Of a stretch of DNA of 64,000 nucleotides, positions 1 through 8,744 are shown piece after piece. The notes under the pieces are model-generated. The model was given only the letters and a program-made list of their open reading frames with translations, made no database searches and was not told the DNA's origin. The translations under genes and the position numbers were made by a program. The stretch lies in the NCBI RefSeq assembly GCF_022664455.2, contig NZ_JAKRKC020000001.1:5027001-5091000 (forward strand), read 5' to 3'. Source of the stretch: Actinomadura luzonensis (GTDB lineage: Bacteria > Actinomycetota > Actinomycetes > Streptosporangiales > Streptosporangiaceae). Within the stretch, counting starts at the first letter, position 1. Each line of letters begins with the position of its first letter.

Positions 1-465
1 GTCGCGGGACTGCTCCTTCCTCCTCTGACGCTCGCCGGCCTCTGGTACGGCGTCGGCGAGTTCGCCCGGCAGACCCGCACGTTCCAGGTGCCCTGGACCG
101 CCGCCGCCGTGCTCGCGGCCACCGCGATCGTGCTGGCGCTCCTGGCCGGCTCGCGGATCTCGCCCGTCGCCTCGCTCATCGGCGGGCTCGTCATCACCGC
201 GCTCGGCGTGCTGCCCCTGGTGGAGATCATGGGCGGCCCGCAGCTCGTCCCGCAGAGCCTGCTGCCGGCCCAGCTGCGCGACGGCTACCTGACCCTCGGC
301 TACTCCGGGCTGACGTTGTTCCTCGGGGCGGCGCTGCTGGTCGTCTCGCTGTTCCCGTCGCGGTGGCGTGCCGCCGCCGAGCCGCCCGCCGTATCCGCCG
401 CCTACGGGCAGGGCACCTCGCCCTACCTGCCCGAGGACGCCACCAGGCCGATGTACCGCGATTGA
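1..465 (+). CDS. Membrane protein, C-terminal part (5' end outside window)
   Basis: The reading frame is open from the first base and stops with TGA at 463-465, so the start lies upstream of the window. The visible 154 residues hold about three hydrophobic helices (around residues 34-50, 56-76 and 96-120 of the visible part) and end in a polar tail. The tail is rich in Pro and Tyr and finishes PEDATRPMYRD. It is probably an integral membrane protein with a cytoplasmic tail. I recognise no family and no catalytic motif. Confidence 0.7.
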   Translation, partial: VAGLLLPPLTLAGLWYGVGEFARQTRTFQVPWTAAAVLAATAIVLALLAGSRISPVASLIGGLVITALGVLPLVEIMGGPQLVPQSLLPAQLRDGYLTLGYSGLTLFLGAALLVVSLFPSRWRAAAEPPAVSAAYGQGTSPYLPEDATRPMYRD

Positions 466-481
466 GCCGCGGGCGGCCTGG

Positions 482-487
482 CAGAAT
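482..487 (+). promoter_or_regulatory. -10 box for a leaderless transcript
   Basis: CAGAAT ends 7 nt before the ATG at 495, the usual spacing for actinobacterial leaderless mRNAs. No Shine-Dalgarno is present. This supports the ATG at 495 over the in-frame ATG at 486. Confidence 0.4.
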
Positions 488-494
488 GCGGGCC

Positions 495-1100
495 ATGCGC
501 GACTCCACGATCAACGACTTCCTGGCCGAGCTGGCCGGCCGGGTGCCCGCGCCCGGCGGCGGCGCGACGGCGGCCCTGCACGCGGCCCAGGCGGCCGCGC
601 TGCTCGGCATGGTGGCCCGCTACACCACCGGCGAGCGGTACGCCGGCCACGCCGTGACCGTGGAGGCCGTGATCGCCGAGACCGACGAGCTGCGGGCCAG
701 GGGGCTGAAGCTCGCCGAGGAGGACGCCGCCGCGTTCACCGCGGTCACCGACGCCTACCGGCTGCCCAAGGGCGAGGAGCGCAGCGCCACCATCGCGCGG
801 GCGCTGGCCGGCGCGGCCGAGCCGCCCGCCCGGGTGGCCGAGGCCGCCACGCGCGCGGTCGAGCTGTGCGAGCTGCTGCTGCCCATCGCCAACCGCAACG
901 TCGTCAGCGACGTGGCCGCCGCCGCCGAGGCCGCCCGCGCCGCGCTCACCACCGCCCGGGTCAACGTGGAGGTCAACCTGCCCGGCATCGAGGACGAGCG
1001 GCTGCGCGCAAAGCTCCGCTCCCGCGTCGCGGGCGTGGACGCCGCCGTGGCCAGGGCGGACCGGGTGACGGCCGAGGTGCGCGAGGAGATCGCCCGATGA
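495..1100 (+). CDS. Methenyltetrahydrofolate cyclohydrolase-like (FTCD C-domain / FchA family)
   Basis: This 201-aa all-alpha protein matches the cyclodeaminase/cyclohydrolase domain of formiminotransferase-cyclodeaminase, known as stand-alone FchA in some bacteria. Visible hallmarks are the N-terminal INDFLAEL helix, the APGGGA loop around residues 18-23 that opens the folate pocket, a DAAAF segment, and RNVVSDVAAA near residue 137. The family converts 5,10-methenyl-THF to 10-formyl-THF or deaminates formimino-THF. Its stop overlaps the folD start (ATGA), so the two are translationally coupled. The partner FolD lacks the cyclohydrolase lysine, so this protein may supply that step; this is inference. 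Confidence 0.85.
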   Translation: MRDSTINDFLAELAGRVPAPGGGATAALHAAQAAALLGMVARYTTGERYAGHAVTVEAVIAETDELRARGLKLAEEDAAAFTAVTDAYRLPKGEERSATIARALAGAAEPPARVAEAATRAVELCELLLPIANRNVVSDVAAAAEAARAALTTARVNVEVNLPGIEDERLRAKLRSRVAGVDAAVARADRVTAEVREEIAR

Positions 1101-1918
1101 GGACGCTGTCCGGCAAGGAGCTGGCGGCCGCCGTTCGCGAGCGGGTGCGGGCCGAGGCGGCGGCCCGGCAGCCGCGCCTCGCCGTGGTGGTGGCCACCGC
1201 CGACGAGGCGAGCCTGTGGTACGTCCGCTCGATCGCCAAGGCGGCGGCCGGCGTGGGCATCGCCTGCGACGTCGTCGAGCTGGGCCCGCACGCGGCTCCT
1301 GAGACGATCGCCGCGACCCTGGCCGGGCTCAGCGCCGACCCGGGGGTGCACGGCGTGATGCTCCAGACGCCGCTGCCGCCCGGCGCGTCGGCGCAGGAGC
1401 TGGCCGCGGCCATCGACCCGGCCAAGGACGTGGACGGGGCCGCCCCGCTCTCGCTCGGCCGCCTGGCGGCGGGCCTGCCCGCGTTCGCGCCCGCGACGGC
1501 GGCGGCCGTGCTGGCGCTGCTCGACCACCACGGAGTGGAGCTGGCGGGGCGGCGGGCGGTGGTGGTGGGCCGGTCCACCGTCGTCGGCAAGCCGCTCGCG
1601 CACCTGCTGCTGGACCGGCACGCCACGGTCACCGTCTGCCACTCCCGCACCCGCGACCTGGCCGCGGTCACCTCGCAGGCCGAGGTGCTGGTCGTGGCGG
1701 CCGGGCGGGCCGGGCTGATCGGGGCCGGGCACGTGGCGCCGGGGGCCGTGGTGATCGACGTCGGCACCAACCCGACGGCCGGCGGCGGCCTGACCGGCGA
1801 CGTCGACCTCGCCGCGGTGGCCCCGGTGGCGGGGGCGCTGACCCCGGTCCCGGGCGGCGTCGGGCCGGTGACCACCGCGCTCCTGCTTGAGCACACCGTC
1901 CGCGCCGCCGGCGCGTGA
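1097..1918 (+). CDS. folD: Methylenetetrahydrofolate dehydrogenase, FolD family, catalytic Lys replaced
   Basis: A 273-aa FolD homologue that interconverts 5,10-methylene-, methenyl- and 10-formyl-THF. Conserved signatures are LQTPLPPG (about residue 90), KDVDG (about 113), the Rossmann GRSTVVGKP (about 157) and PGGVGPVT near the end. The N-terminal motif reads S39-LW-Y42-VRSIAK48. By family alignment the catalytic lysine sits four residues after the Tyr (Y-x3-K), but here that residue is Ile46; only the second Lys (+6) is kept. In characterised FolD/MTHFD1 enzymes this lysine is needed for cyclohydrolase activity. The protein is therefore probably a dehydrogenase only, working with the upstream cyclohydrolase-like gene that it overlaps by 4 nt. 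Confidence 0.92.
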   Translation: MRTLSGKELAAAVRERVRAEAAARQPRLAVVVATADEASLWYVRSIAKAAAGVGIACDVVELGPHAAPETIAATLAGLSADPGVHGVMLQTPLPPGASAQELAAAIDPAKDVDGAAPLSLGRLAAGLPAFAPATAAAVLALLDHHGVELAGRRAVVVGRSTVVGKPLAHLLLDRHATVTVCHSRTRDLAAVTSQAEVLVVAAGRAGLIGAGHVAPGAVVIDVGTNPTAGGGLTGDVDLAAVAPVAGALTPVPGGVGPVTTALLLEHTVRAAGA

Positions 1919-1946
1919 GCGATCCATCGAGACACGGGGGTTCCAG

Positions 1947-2675
1947 TTGGGTGACGTGCTGATCGTGCAGAACAGCGGGAGCGGCGGTCCCGGCCGGGTC
2001 GGCGGCTGGCTCGCCGACGCCGGCCACGAGCTGGACGTCGTGCCCGCCCACGAGGGCGCGCCGCTGCCCGACCGGCTGGAGCACGACGCGATGATCATGC
2101 TCGGGGGCGGCTACCTGCCCGGCGACGACCACCGCGCCCCGTGGCTGGCCGGCGCCCGGCGGCTGGTCGGGCAGGCGCTGGACGAGGGCGTCCCGCTGCT
2201 CGGCATCTGCCTGGGCGGCCAGATGCTCGCCGAGGTGGCGGGCGGCGAGGTCACCGGCGACGCGGGCGCGCCCGAGAACGGCAGCCTGCCCGTCACCATC
2301 AGGCCGGAGGCCGCGGCCGACCCGCTCTTCCACGGCCTGCCGCCGGTCGTGCCCGCCGTCGAGCACCACAAGGACGCGGTGACCGCGCTGCCGGACGGGG
2401 CCGTCTGGCTGGCGGAGACCGCGGCCTGCCCGTACCAGGCGTTCCGGGTGGGCGAGCGGGCGTGGGGGGTGCAGTTCCATCCCGAGGTGCTGCCGGCGCG
2501 GATCCGCGAGTGGCGGGCCGACGGCTTCGACCCGGACGAGGTGTACGCGCGGGCGCTCGCCGACGAGCCGCTCTCCACGCCGGTCTGGCGGGAGGTGACG
2601 TCGCGCTTCGCGGCGGTGGTGGCCGGGCACGCGGCAGCACGGCTCACCCCGCGTACGAGTCCCATCCGAGCTTGA
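1947..2675 (+). CDS. Class I glutamine amidotransferase-like protein
   Basis: About 242 aa with a GATase1 fold like the GMP synthase glutaminase domain. The nucleophile elbow is GICLGGQM (Cys) and the His-Glu pair lies in VQFHPEV, so the triad is intact. Such stand-alone proteins release ammonia from glutamine or hydrolyse gamma-glutamyl compounds; no synthetase partner is adjacent. I chose the TTG at 1947 because a G-rich stretch (1936-1940) precedes it. An in-frame start at 1887 would overlap folD by 32 nt, and GTG 1956 is a third option. The 3' end overlaps the convergent TauE/SafE gene by 32 nt. Confidence 0.8.
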   Translation: MGDVLIVQNSGSGGPGRVGGWLADAGHELDVVPAHEGAPLPDRLEHDAMIMLGGGYLPGDDHRAPWLAGARRLVGQALDEGVPLLGICLGGQMLAEVAGGEVTGDAGAPENGSLPVTIRPEAAADPLFHGLPPVVPAVEHHKDAVTALPDGAVWLAETAACPYQAFRVGERAWGVQFHPEVLPARIREWRADGFDPDEVYARALADEPLSTPVWREVTSRFAAVVAGHAAARLTPRTSPIRA

Positions 2676-3384
2676 CCGCCACCGCGAGACCGCAGGCGGC
2701 GGCCAGGTAGCGCAGGCTGTGGCCCGGCATGCGGCGGGCGATCTTGGGGCCGATCCAGCCGCCGAGCAGGAAGCCGGCCGCGAGCGGGACGGCCGCTCCC
2801 CAGTCCACCGGGCCGAAGAACGCGAAGCCGAGGGCGGCCACGGCGTTCGCCAGCCCGGACAGGACGTTCTTCATCGCGTTCAGCTTGGCCGGCGGGTGAG
2901 CGAACATGGCCGACAGGACCGCGAACAGCAGGATGCCGCCGGCGGCGCCGAAGTAGCCGACGTAGATCGTGACGACGAACAGCGCGACCCGGCCCACCAC
3001 CCCGTGCTCGCCGTGGGCCCGTCCCGAGGGCGGCCGGGCCAGCAGCAGCGAGGCCATGGCGATCAGCCAGGGCGCGATCAGCTCGAACGTCCTGGCCGGG
3101 GTCACCAGCAGCAGGAGCGCGCCGGTCGCGCCGCCAAGCGCGGCGATCGGGCCGAGCCGGAGCATCGGCCCGCTCTCCCCGGCCAGCTCGGGGCGGGAGC
3201 CGGCGGCGGCGCCGACGCCGGTGAAGACGAGGGCGACGGTGTTGGTGACGTTCGCGGTCAGCGGCGGGAGGCCGAAGGCGAGCAGGGCGGGGTAGGAGAC
3301 GATCGAGGCGAGGCTCACGACCGTGCTCACCACGCCGGCGGCGAGGCCGACGCCGAGCAGGCCGAGCACGTTTCCGACGATCAC
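2644..3384 (-). CDS. TauE/SafE family sulfite/sulfonate exporter-like membrane protein
   Basis: A 246-aa, very hydrophobic protein with about eight membrane helices. It has the two-fold repeat of TauE/SafE carriers: a conserved N-terminal VGLAAGVVSTVVSLAS half and a second half beginning GYFGAAGGILLFA. Members export sulfite, sulfoacetate or related small anions; the substrate here cannot be read from sequence. GTG start. A -10 box TAACAT (3391-3396 on this strand) ends 6 nt upstream of it, so the mRNA is probably leaderless. The gene stands alone, convergent with the amidotransferase gene. Confidence 0.8.
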   Translation of the reverse strand: MIVGNVLGLLGVGLAAGVVSTVVSLASIVSYPALLAFGLPPLTANVTNTVALVFTGVGAAAGSRPELAGESGPMLRLGPIAALGGATGALLLLVTPARTFELIAPWLIAMASLLLARPPSGRAHGEHGVVGRVALFVVTIYVGYFGAAGGILLFAVLSAMFAHPPAKLNAMKNVLSGLANAVAALGFAFFGPVDWGAAVPLAAGFLLGGWIGPKIARRMPGHSLRYLAAACGLAVAVKLGWDSYAG

Positions 3385-3390
3385 CCGGTC

Positions 3391-3396
3391 ATGTTA
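3391..3396 (-). promoter_or_regulatory. -10 box, leaderless TauE/SafE transcript
   Basis: TAACAT on the minus strand ends 6 nt from the GTG start at 3384, with no ribosome binding site between. Confidence 0.45.
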
Positions 3397-3438
3397 TGGC
3401 TTGCCCGTTTTGTACCTTCGGTCCGGCCCCCGGCGGGC

Positions 3439-5067
3439 TCAGGCGTTGCGGACCTCCGCCGCCGCCCGGAGGCCGAGCAGGTCCACCGAGCGCTCCCGCA
3501 TCTCCACCTTGCGGATCTTCCCGGTGACCGTCAGCGGGAAGGCGTCCACGACGTGCACGTACCGGGGGATCTTGTAGTGCGCCAGCCGTCCCGCGCAGTG
3601 CTCCCTGACCTGCTCCGCCGTCAGCGGCTCGGCGCCGGGGCGCATGACCACCCAGGCCATGACCTCCTCGCCGTACTTCTCGTCGGGCACGCCGATGACC
3701 TGGACGTCGGCGATGTCGGGGTGGGCGTACAGGAACTCCTCGATCTCGCGCGGGTAGATGTTCTCGCCGCCCCGGATGATCATGTCCTTGATGCGGCCGA
3801 CCACGTTGACGTAGCCGTCCTCGTCCATGGTGGCCAGGTCGCCGGTGCGCATCCAGCGGGCCTCGTCGATCGCCTCGGCGGTCCTGTCGGGCTCGTCCCA
3901 GTAGCCGAGCATCACCGAGTAGCCGCGCGTGCACAGCTCGCCCGGCTCGCCGCGCCGGACCGGCAGCCGGGTGTCCGGGTGCACGATCTTGATCTCGACG
4001 TGCGGCATCGCCCGGCCGACGGTCTCGGTGCGGCGCGCCAGGTCGTCGTCGGCCCTGGTCATGGTGGAGACGGGCGAGGTCTCGGTCATGCCGTAGCAGA
4101 TGGCGACCTCGCGCATGTTCATCTCGCCGACCACCCGCTTCATCACCTCGACCGGGCACGGCGAGCCGGCCATGATGCCGGTGCGGAGCGACGACAGGTC
4201 GTACGCGGCGGCCACGGCCAGCTCGGCGATGAACATCGTCGGCACGCCGTACAGGGAGGTGCACCGCTCCTGCTGCACGGCGCGGAGCGTGGCCTCGGCG
4301 TCGAAGCCGGGCGACGGGATGACCACGCACGAGCCGTGCGAGGCCGCGCCGAGGTTGCCCATCACCATGCCGAAGCAGTGGTAGAACGGCACCGGCAGGC
4401 ACACCCGGTCGGCCTCGGTGTAGTGCAGCAGCTCGCCGGTGAAGTAGCCGTTGTTGAGGATGTTGTGGTGCGACAGGGTCGCGCCCTTCGGGAAGCCGGT
4501 GGTGCCCGAGGTGTACTGGATGTTGATCGGGTCGTCGAAGCTCAGCTCGGCCTTCCTGGCCTCCAGGTCGGCGGCCGGGGCGCGCTCGGCGAGCAGGGCG
4601 TCCCAGCTCGGGTCGTCGAAGAAGACCGCGCCGGCGAAGCCGATCTCCGTGACCATGGCCCGGTAGTCGCTGCTCTTGTGCGTCAGGGCGCTGATCAGCA
4701 GCGTCATCCCCGACTGCTCGACGACGTAGCGCAGTTCGTGGGTGCGGTAGGCGGGATTGACGTTGACCAGGATCGCGCCGATCTTGGCGGTGGCGTACTG
4801 GACGAGCACCCACTCGGCGCGGTTGGGCGCCCAGATGCCGACCCGGTCGCCCTTGCGCACCCCGCGCGCCAGCAGCGAGCGGGCCAGGTCGTCGACGTCG
4901 GCGTTCAGCCGCGCGTAGGTCCACCTGCGGCCGGCGGGCACGTCCACGAGGGCTTCCCGGTCGCCGAACCGGGCCGCCGCGCGTTCGAGGTTGTCGCCGA
5001 TCGTCTCGCCCAGGAGGGGCTTGTCGGCGGTCGAGCTGGAGTACGACAACATGTGCCCAGTGTTCAT
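3439..5067 (-). CDS. AMP-dependent acyl-CoA synthetase (FadD-like)
   Basis: A 542-aa ANL-superfamily ligase that activates a carboxylic (probably fatty) acid to acyl-AMP and then acyl-CoA. The P-loop-like A3 motif YTSGTTGFPKGA is at about residue 190. The A5 region YGMTETSP, the TGD motif (RTGDLATMDEDG) and the C-terminal hinge GRIKDMIIRGGENIYP follow, with the catalytic lysine in PLTVTGKIRKVEMR near the end. Length and order match medium/long-chain synthetases. It is monocistronic. The chain-length preference is not deducible. Confidence 0.9.
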   Translation of the reverse strand: MNTGHMLSYSSSTADKPLLGETIGDNLERAAARFGDREALVDVPAGRRWTYARLNADVDDLARSLLARGVRKGDRVGIWAPNRAEWVLVQYATAKIGAILVNVNPAYRTHELRYVVEQSGMTLLISALTHKSSDYRAMVTEIGFAGAVFFDDPSWDALLAERAPAADLEARKAELSFDDPINIQYTSGTTGFPKGATLSHHNILNNGYFTGELLHYTEADRVCLPVPFYHCFGMVMGNLGAASHGSCVVIPSPGFDAEATLRAVQQERCTSLYGVPTMFIAELAVAAAYDLSSLRTGIMAGSPCPVEVMKRVVGEMNMREVAICYGMTETSPVSTMTRADDDLARRTETVGRAMPHVEIKIVHPDTRLPVRRGEPGELCTRGYSVMLGYWDEPDRTAEAIDEARWMRTGDLATMDEDGYVNVVGRIKDMIIRGGENIYPREIEEFLYAHPDIADVQVIGVPDEKYGEEVMAWVVMRPGAEPLTAEQVREHCAGRLAHYKIPRYVHVVDAFPLTVTGKIRKVEMRERSVDLLGLRAAAEVRNA

Positions 5068-5103
5068 GCGCTCACCCGGCGCGCGCCAGGGCCACTGGAC
5101 CCT

Positions 5104-5137
5104 GGTTCGCGGACCTACAGGGTTCGCGGACCTACAG
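5104..5137. repeat. 17-bp perfect tandem duplication
   Basis: GGTTCGCGGACCTACAG occurs twice head to tail (5104-5120 and 5121-5137). The second copy covers the stop codon of the alpha/beta hydrolase gene, so the duplication left that reading frame unaffected. Confidence 0.8.
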
Positions 5138-6256
5138 CGCGGCGGTGACGGCCTCGGCGGCGGCGCGCCAGATCGGGGTGCGCGGGGTGATCACGTCGAA
5201 GTGGTCGCCCGGCATCTCCAGGTACGTCACCTCGTCGCCGGCGCGCAGGGCGGCGCGCGCGTAGCGGCGGCCGACGTCGAGCAGGTCCAGGTCGTCGGCG
5301 GTGCCCTGGACGACGAGCTGCGGCACGCCGAGCGGGAGCCGCAGCAGCGGCGAGGCGGCCGCGTACCGCTCGGGCCGGGGCGCGCGCACGCCGCCGAGCG
5401 CGGCGGCGTGCGCGGCGGCGGACCGGCCGGGCCTGGCTTCGTGCGGGCCGCCGAGCGCGGCGGCGACCGCTCCCGCGCTGACCCACCGCTCGGTCGCCTC
5501 GACCAGGTCGAGCACGCCCGCCAGGGAGACCGCCAGCGCCATCGGCGCCCCGTCGGCGGCGGCCCGCAGGGCGAGCTGGGCGCCCGCCGAGTGGCCGGCG
5601 ACGGCCAGCCGGCCGAGGTCGACAGGTTCGCCGCAGCCGGCCAGGGCGGCGAGCCCGGCGGCGACGTCCTCGCATGTCGCCGGCCAGCCGTGCAGGTCGG
5701 GGCGGCGGTACTCGAGGTTCCATACGGCGAGGCCGCGCGCGGTCAGGTCGGCGCAGAGCGCCTCCATGAGGTCGGCGGCCCAGATCGAACGCCAGTAACC
5801 GCCGTGGACCAGCGCCACGACCGGCGGCGGCGCGGCGGCGGGCGCCGCGGGGAGGTACAGCTCGCCCCACTGGTCCCGGTGCGGCCCGTACGGGACCCGC
5901 CGGCGGCCCGGGTGCCGCAGCCGGTGGGCGGCGTGCCGGATCCCCCACGCGAGCCCGGCCACCCCGCGCCCGTGCAGGTGGGTGGCCTCCTCCCCCGCCT
6001 CGACGCCGTCGGCCCGCTCGACGTCCACCCAGACCAGCGGCCCGAGCGGCCGGCCGATGAGCTCGCGCACCGCGGGCTCCGGGCCGGGCAGCACCACCGC
6101 GCACGGGCGCAGCAGGGCCGCGACCCGGGCGGCGTCCCGCGCGTGCACGACCGAGCCCGCCACGCCCAGCGCCGCGAACTCCCGCTCGGCCACCTCGCCG
6201 ATCAGCGCGGCGTCGGCGACCACCCCGGGCCCGACCACGACCAGCACCTCGTCCAT
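5132..6256 (-). CDS. Alpha/beta hydrolase (BD-FAE / kynurenine-formamidase-like) with extra N-terminal domain
   Basis: 374 aa. Residues of about 150-374 form an alpha/beta hydrolase: oxyanion loop LVHGGYWRS, nucleophile elbow GHSAGAQ, an acid in GTADDLDLL and the catalytic His in PGDHFDVI. The HGGYW motif and the WNLEYRR strand are typical of the BD-FAE group, which includes arylformamidases and feruloyl/carboxyl esterases. The first 125 residues are a separate alpha/beta domain ending [19 protein letters not shown]. Its strand-helix pattern vaguely recalls type II dehydroquinase but lacks that family's catalytic motifs; I do not assign it. Start chosen at the ATG opening MDEVLVVVG; the longer frame upstream is low-complexity read-through. 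Confidence 0.75.
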   Translation of the reverse strand: MDEVLVVVGPGVVADAALIGEVAEREFAALGVAGSVVHARDAARVAALLRPCAVVLPGPEPAVRELIGRPLGPLVWVDVERADGVEAGEEATHLHGRGVAGLAWGIRHAAHRLRHPGRRRVPYGPHRDQWGELYLPAAPAAAPPPVVALVHGGYWRSIWAADLMEALCADLTARGLAVWNLEYRRPDLHGWPATCEDVAAGLAALAGCGEPVDLGRLAVAGHSAGAQLALRAAADGAPMALAVSLAGVLDLVEATERWVSAGAVAAALGGPHEARPGRSAAAHAAALGGVRAPRPERYAAASPLLRLPLGVPQLVVQGTADDLDLLDVGRRYARAALRAGDEVTYLEMPGDHFDVITPRTPIWRAAAEAVTAAL

Positions 6257-6380
6257 GGATGCCGAGCGTACAGAAAACGCTTTGGCCGAGCCTTTGTCCG
6301 TTCTCTCACCACGCGGGGGATCGCGCACGCCGCGATCAGGAGAGGAACGCGGAAGCGTCCACATGGAAGGAACCGGAGCG

Positions 6381-8009
6381 ATGACGACCGGCGACGACCG
6401 TCCCGTGCTGACCACCAGGCAGGGGCACCCCGTCTACGACAACCAGAACCAGCGGACCGTGGGCCCGCGCGGCCCCGCGACCCTGGAGAACTACCACTTC
6501 CTGGAGAAGATCAGCCACTTCGACCGGGAACGCATCCCGGAACGGGTCGTGCACGCGCGCGGGGTGACCGCCTTCGGCTACTTCGAGGCGTACGGCACCT
6601 ACGGCGGCGAGCCGATCGCCCGCTACACCCGGGCCAAGCTGTTCCAGGAGGCCGGCAAGCGCACCGACGTGGCGCTGCGCTTCTCCACGGTGATCGGCGG
6701 GCGCGACTCGGCGGAGACGGCGCGCGACCCGCGCGGCTTCGCCATCAAGTTCTACACCGAGGACGGCAACTGGGACCTGGTCGGCAACAACCTGGCGGTC
6801 TTCTTCATCAGGGACGCGATCAAGTTCCCCGACGTCATCCACGCGCTCAAGCCGGACCCGGTCACCTTCCGCCAGGAGCCGGCGCGCATCTTCGACTTCA
6901 TGTCGCAGACGCCCGAGTCGATGCACATGCTGGTCAACCTGTTCAGCCCGCGCGGCATCCCGGCGACCTACCGCCACATGCAGGGGTTCGGCGTCAACAC
7001 CTACCGGTGGGTGACCGCCGACGGCGAGTCGCGCCTGGTCAAGTACCACTGGATGCCCAAGGCGGGAGTGCGCGGCCTCACCGAGGAGGACGCCGCCGCG
7101 ATCCAGGCGCACGACCTCGGCCACGCCACCAAGGACCTGCACGAGGCGATCGAGCGCGGCGAGTACCCCGAGTGGGAGCTGCTCGTGCAGATGATGAGCG
7201 ACGACGAGCACCCCGAGCTGGACTTCGACCCGCTGGACGACACCAAGGTCTGGCCGGAGAACGACTTCCCCGCGCTGCCCGTGGGCCGGCTCGTCCTCGA
7301 CCGCAACGTCAGCAACAACTTCGCCGACAACGAGCAGATCTCGTTCGGCACCGGCGTGCTGGTGGACGGCCTGGACTTCTCCGAGGACAAGATGCTCATC
7401 GGCCGGACGTTCTCCTACAGCGACACCCAGCGGTACCGGGTCGGCCCCAACTACCTGCAGCTCCCGGTCAACCAGGCCAGGAACGCCGACGTGCGCACCA
7501 ACCAGAGCGACGGCCTGATGATGTACGCCGTGGACGGCCGGGGCGAGAACCCGCACGTCAACTACGAGCCGTCGATCAGCGGCGGCCTGCGCGAGGCGGA
7601 CCTGGACGGCAGCCCGGAGGTGGGGCCCGTCATCAACGCGCGAATCACCCGGCAGCGCATCCCCCGCACCAACGACTACGTCCAGGCCGGCCAGCGCTAC
7701 TGCCTGATGCACCAGTGGGAGAAGGACGACCTGGTCAAGAACTTCACCGCCAACCTCGGCCAGTGCCCGCGCCCGATCCAGGAGCGCATGGTGTGGCACC
7801 TGCTGCTGGTGGAGGACGACCTGGGGCTGCGCGTCGGGCAGGGGCTCGGCATCTCGGCGGCCGACGTGTCCCACCTGGAGCCGCTGCCCGGGCAGCAGCT
7901 CACCGAGGAGGACCAGCGGCGGCTGGCCGGCCTGGGCAAGAACGGGCCGCGCGACGTCGCGGACCTGAAGATGACCCACTGCGTGCCGGACGAGCGCGGC
8001 CTGCCGTAG
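6381..8009 (+). CDS. Catalase (monofunctional haem catalase)
   Basis: 542 aa. It dismutates hydrogen peroxide in the cytoplasm. The distal catalytic His is in RVVHARG (about residue 58), the essential Asn in [10 protein letters not shown] (about 137), and the proximal haem-ligand Tyr in [14 protein letters not shown] (about 346). The core is complete, with a longer C-terminus than 480-aa small-subunit catalases. ATG 6381 is preceded by AAGGAA; an in-frame ATG at 6363 would add six residues. It is divergent from the hydrolase gene and no peroxide regulator is adjacent. A hairpin follows the stop directly. Confidence 0.95.
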   Translation: MTTGDDRPVLTTRQGHPVYDNQNQRTVGPRGPATLENYHFLEKISHFDRERIPERVVHARGVTAFGYFEAYGTYGGEPIARYTRAKLFQEAGKRTDVALRFSTVIGGRDSAETARDPRGFAIKFYTEDGNWDLVGNNLAVFFIRDAIKFPDVIHALKPDPVTFRQEPARIFDFMSQTPESMHMLVNLFSPRGIPATYRHMQGFGVNTYRWVTADGESRLVKYHWMPKAGVRGLTEEDAAAIQAHDLGHATKDLHEAIERGEYPEWELLVQMMSDDEHPELDFDPLDDTKVWPENDFPALPVGRLVLDRNVSNNFADNEQISFGTGVLVDGLDFSEDKMLIGRTFSYSDTQRYRVGPNYLQLPVNQARNADVRTNQSDGLMMYAVDGRGENPHVNYEPSISGGLREADLDGSPEVGPVINARITRQRIPRTNDYVQAGQRYCLMHQWEKDDLVKNFTANLGQCPRPIQERMVWHLLLVEDDLGLRVGQGLGISAADVSHLEPLPGQQLTEEDQRRLAGLGKNGPRDVADLKMTHCVPDERGLP

Positions 8010-8032
8010 GCCCCCTCCCGCGACGCGGGGCC
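8009..8032 (+). terminator. Possible terminator hairpin after catalase
   Basis: GGCCCC (8009-8014) pairs with GGGGCC (8027-8032) around a 12-nt loop, starting at the last base of the catalase stop codon. There is no U-tract, as is common in actinobacteria. Confidence 0.4.
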
Positions 8033-8033
8033 G

Positions 8034-8039
8034 TAGCGT
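8034..8039 (+). promoter_or_regulatory. -10 box, leaderless nfi transcript
   Basis: TAGCGT ends 6 nt before the GTG start of endonuclease V at 8046. There is no Shine-Dalgarno. Confidence 0.5.
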
Positions 8040-8045
8040 GGGCGG

Positions 8046-8720
8046 GTGCAGATACCGCAGCTTGAGCCCTGGCCGGACACGGCCGAGGAGGCGGAGGCCG
8101 TCCAGGACCGGCTCCGCCCGCGCGTCGAACTGTCCGGGCCCACCTCCTTCGCCCTGGTGGCGGGCCTGGACGTGCACTACCACGGCACCGGCTCCGGCGG
8201 CGAGGAGCTGACGGCCGCCGTGGTCGTCCTGGACGCGGCCACCCTCGACGTGGTCGAGCAGGTGGCGGTGCGCGGGAAGGCGGCCTTCCCGTACGTGCCC
8301 GGCCTGTTCGCCTTCCGCGAGCTGCCCGCGCTGGCCGAGGCCCTGGGGCGGCTCACCGTCACGCCCGATCTGCTGGTGTGCGACGGGTACGGCCTGGCCC
8401 ACCCGCGCGGGTTCGGGCTGGCCTGCCACGTCGGCGTGCTGACCGGGCTGCCCGCGCTCGGGGTGGGCAAGACGCCGTTCGTCGGAGCGCACGAGCCGCC
8501 GGCGCCGGAGCGGGGGGCGTGGACGCCGATCGTGCACGACGGCGCCGTGGTCGGCCGCGCCCTGCGCACGCAGCGCGGCGTCAAGCCGGTGTACGTCTCG
8601 CAGGGCCACCGCGTCTCGCTGGACACCGTCACCGAGCAGGTGCTCCGCCTGTCGCCCCGCTACCGGCTGCCCGAGCCGGTGCGCCGCGCCGACCACCTGG
8701 CCCGCCACCCCGTCCCCTGA
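8046..8720 (+). CDS. nfi: Endonuclease V (deoxyinosine 3'-endonuclease)
   Basis: 224 aa. It nicks the second phosphodiester bond 3' of deoxyinosine (deaminated adenine) and starts alternative excision repair. Family motifs are complete: the metal-binding Asp in AGLDVHY (D42), the wedge motif PYVPGLFAFRE (about 82-92) whose Tyr probes the lesion strand, the active-site block CDGYGLAHPRGFGLACH (about 112-128) with the second Asp and the His, and GVGKTPF (about 142). Length equals the usual 220-230 aa. GTG start with a leaderless -10 box. Confidence 0.93.
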   Translation: MQIPQLEPWPDTAEEAEAVQDRLRPRVELSGPTSFALVAGLDVHYHGTGSGGEELTAAVVVLDAATLDVVEQVAVRGKAAFPYVPGLFAFRELPALAEALGRLTVTPDLLVCDGYGLAHPRGFGLACHVGVLTGLPALGVGKTPFVGAHEPPAPERGAWTPIVHDGAVVGRALRTQRGVKPVYVSQGHRVSLDTVTEQVLRLSPRYRLPEPVRRADHLARHPVP

Positions 8721-8744
8721 CGGACGCCTCCTCCCGGCGGCGGC

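Noticed and set aside
2719-5148. 809-aa plus-strand frame opposite TauE/SafE and acyl-CoA synthetase
   Set aside because: Antisense shadow of two clear genes; composition is Arg/His/Asp/Gly-rich with no domain, as expected from the complement of high-GC coding DNA.
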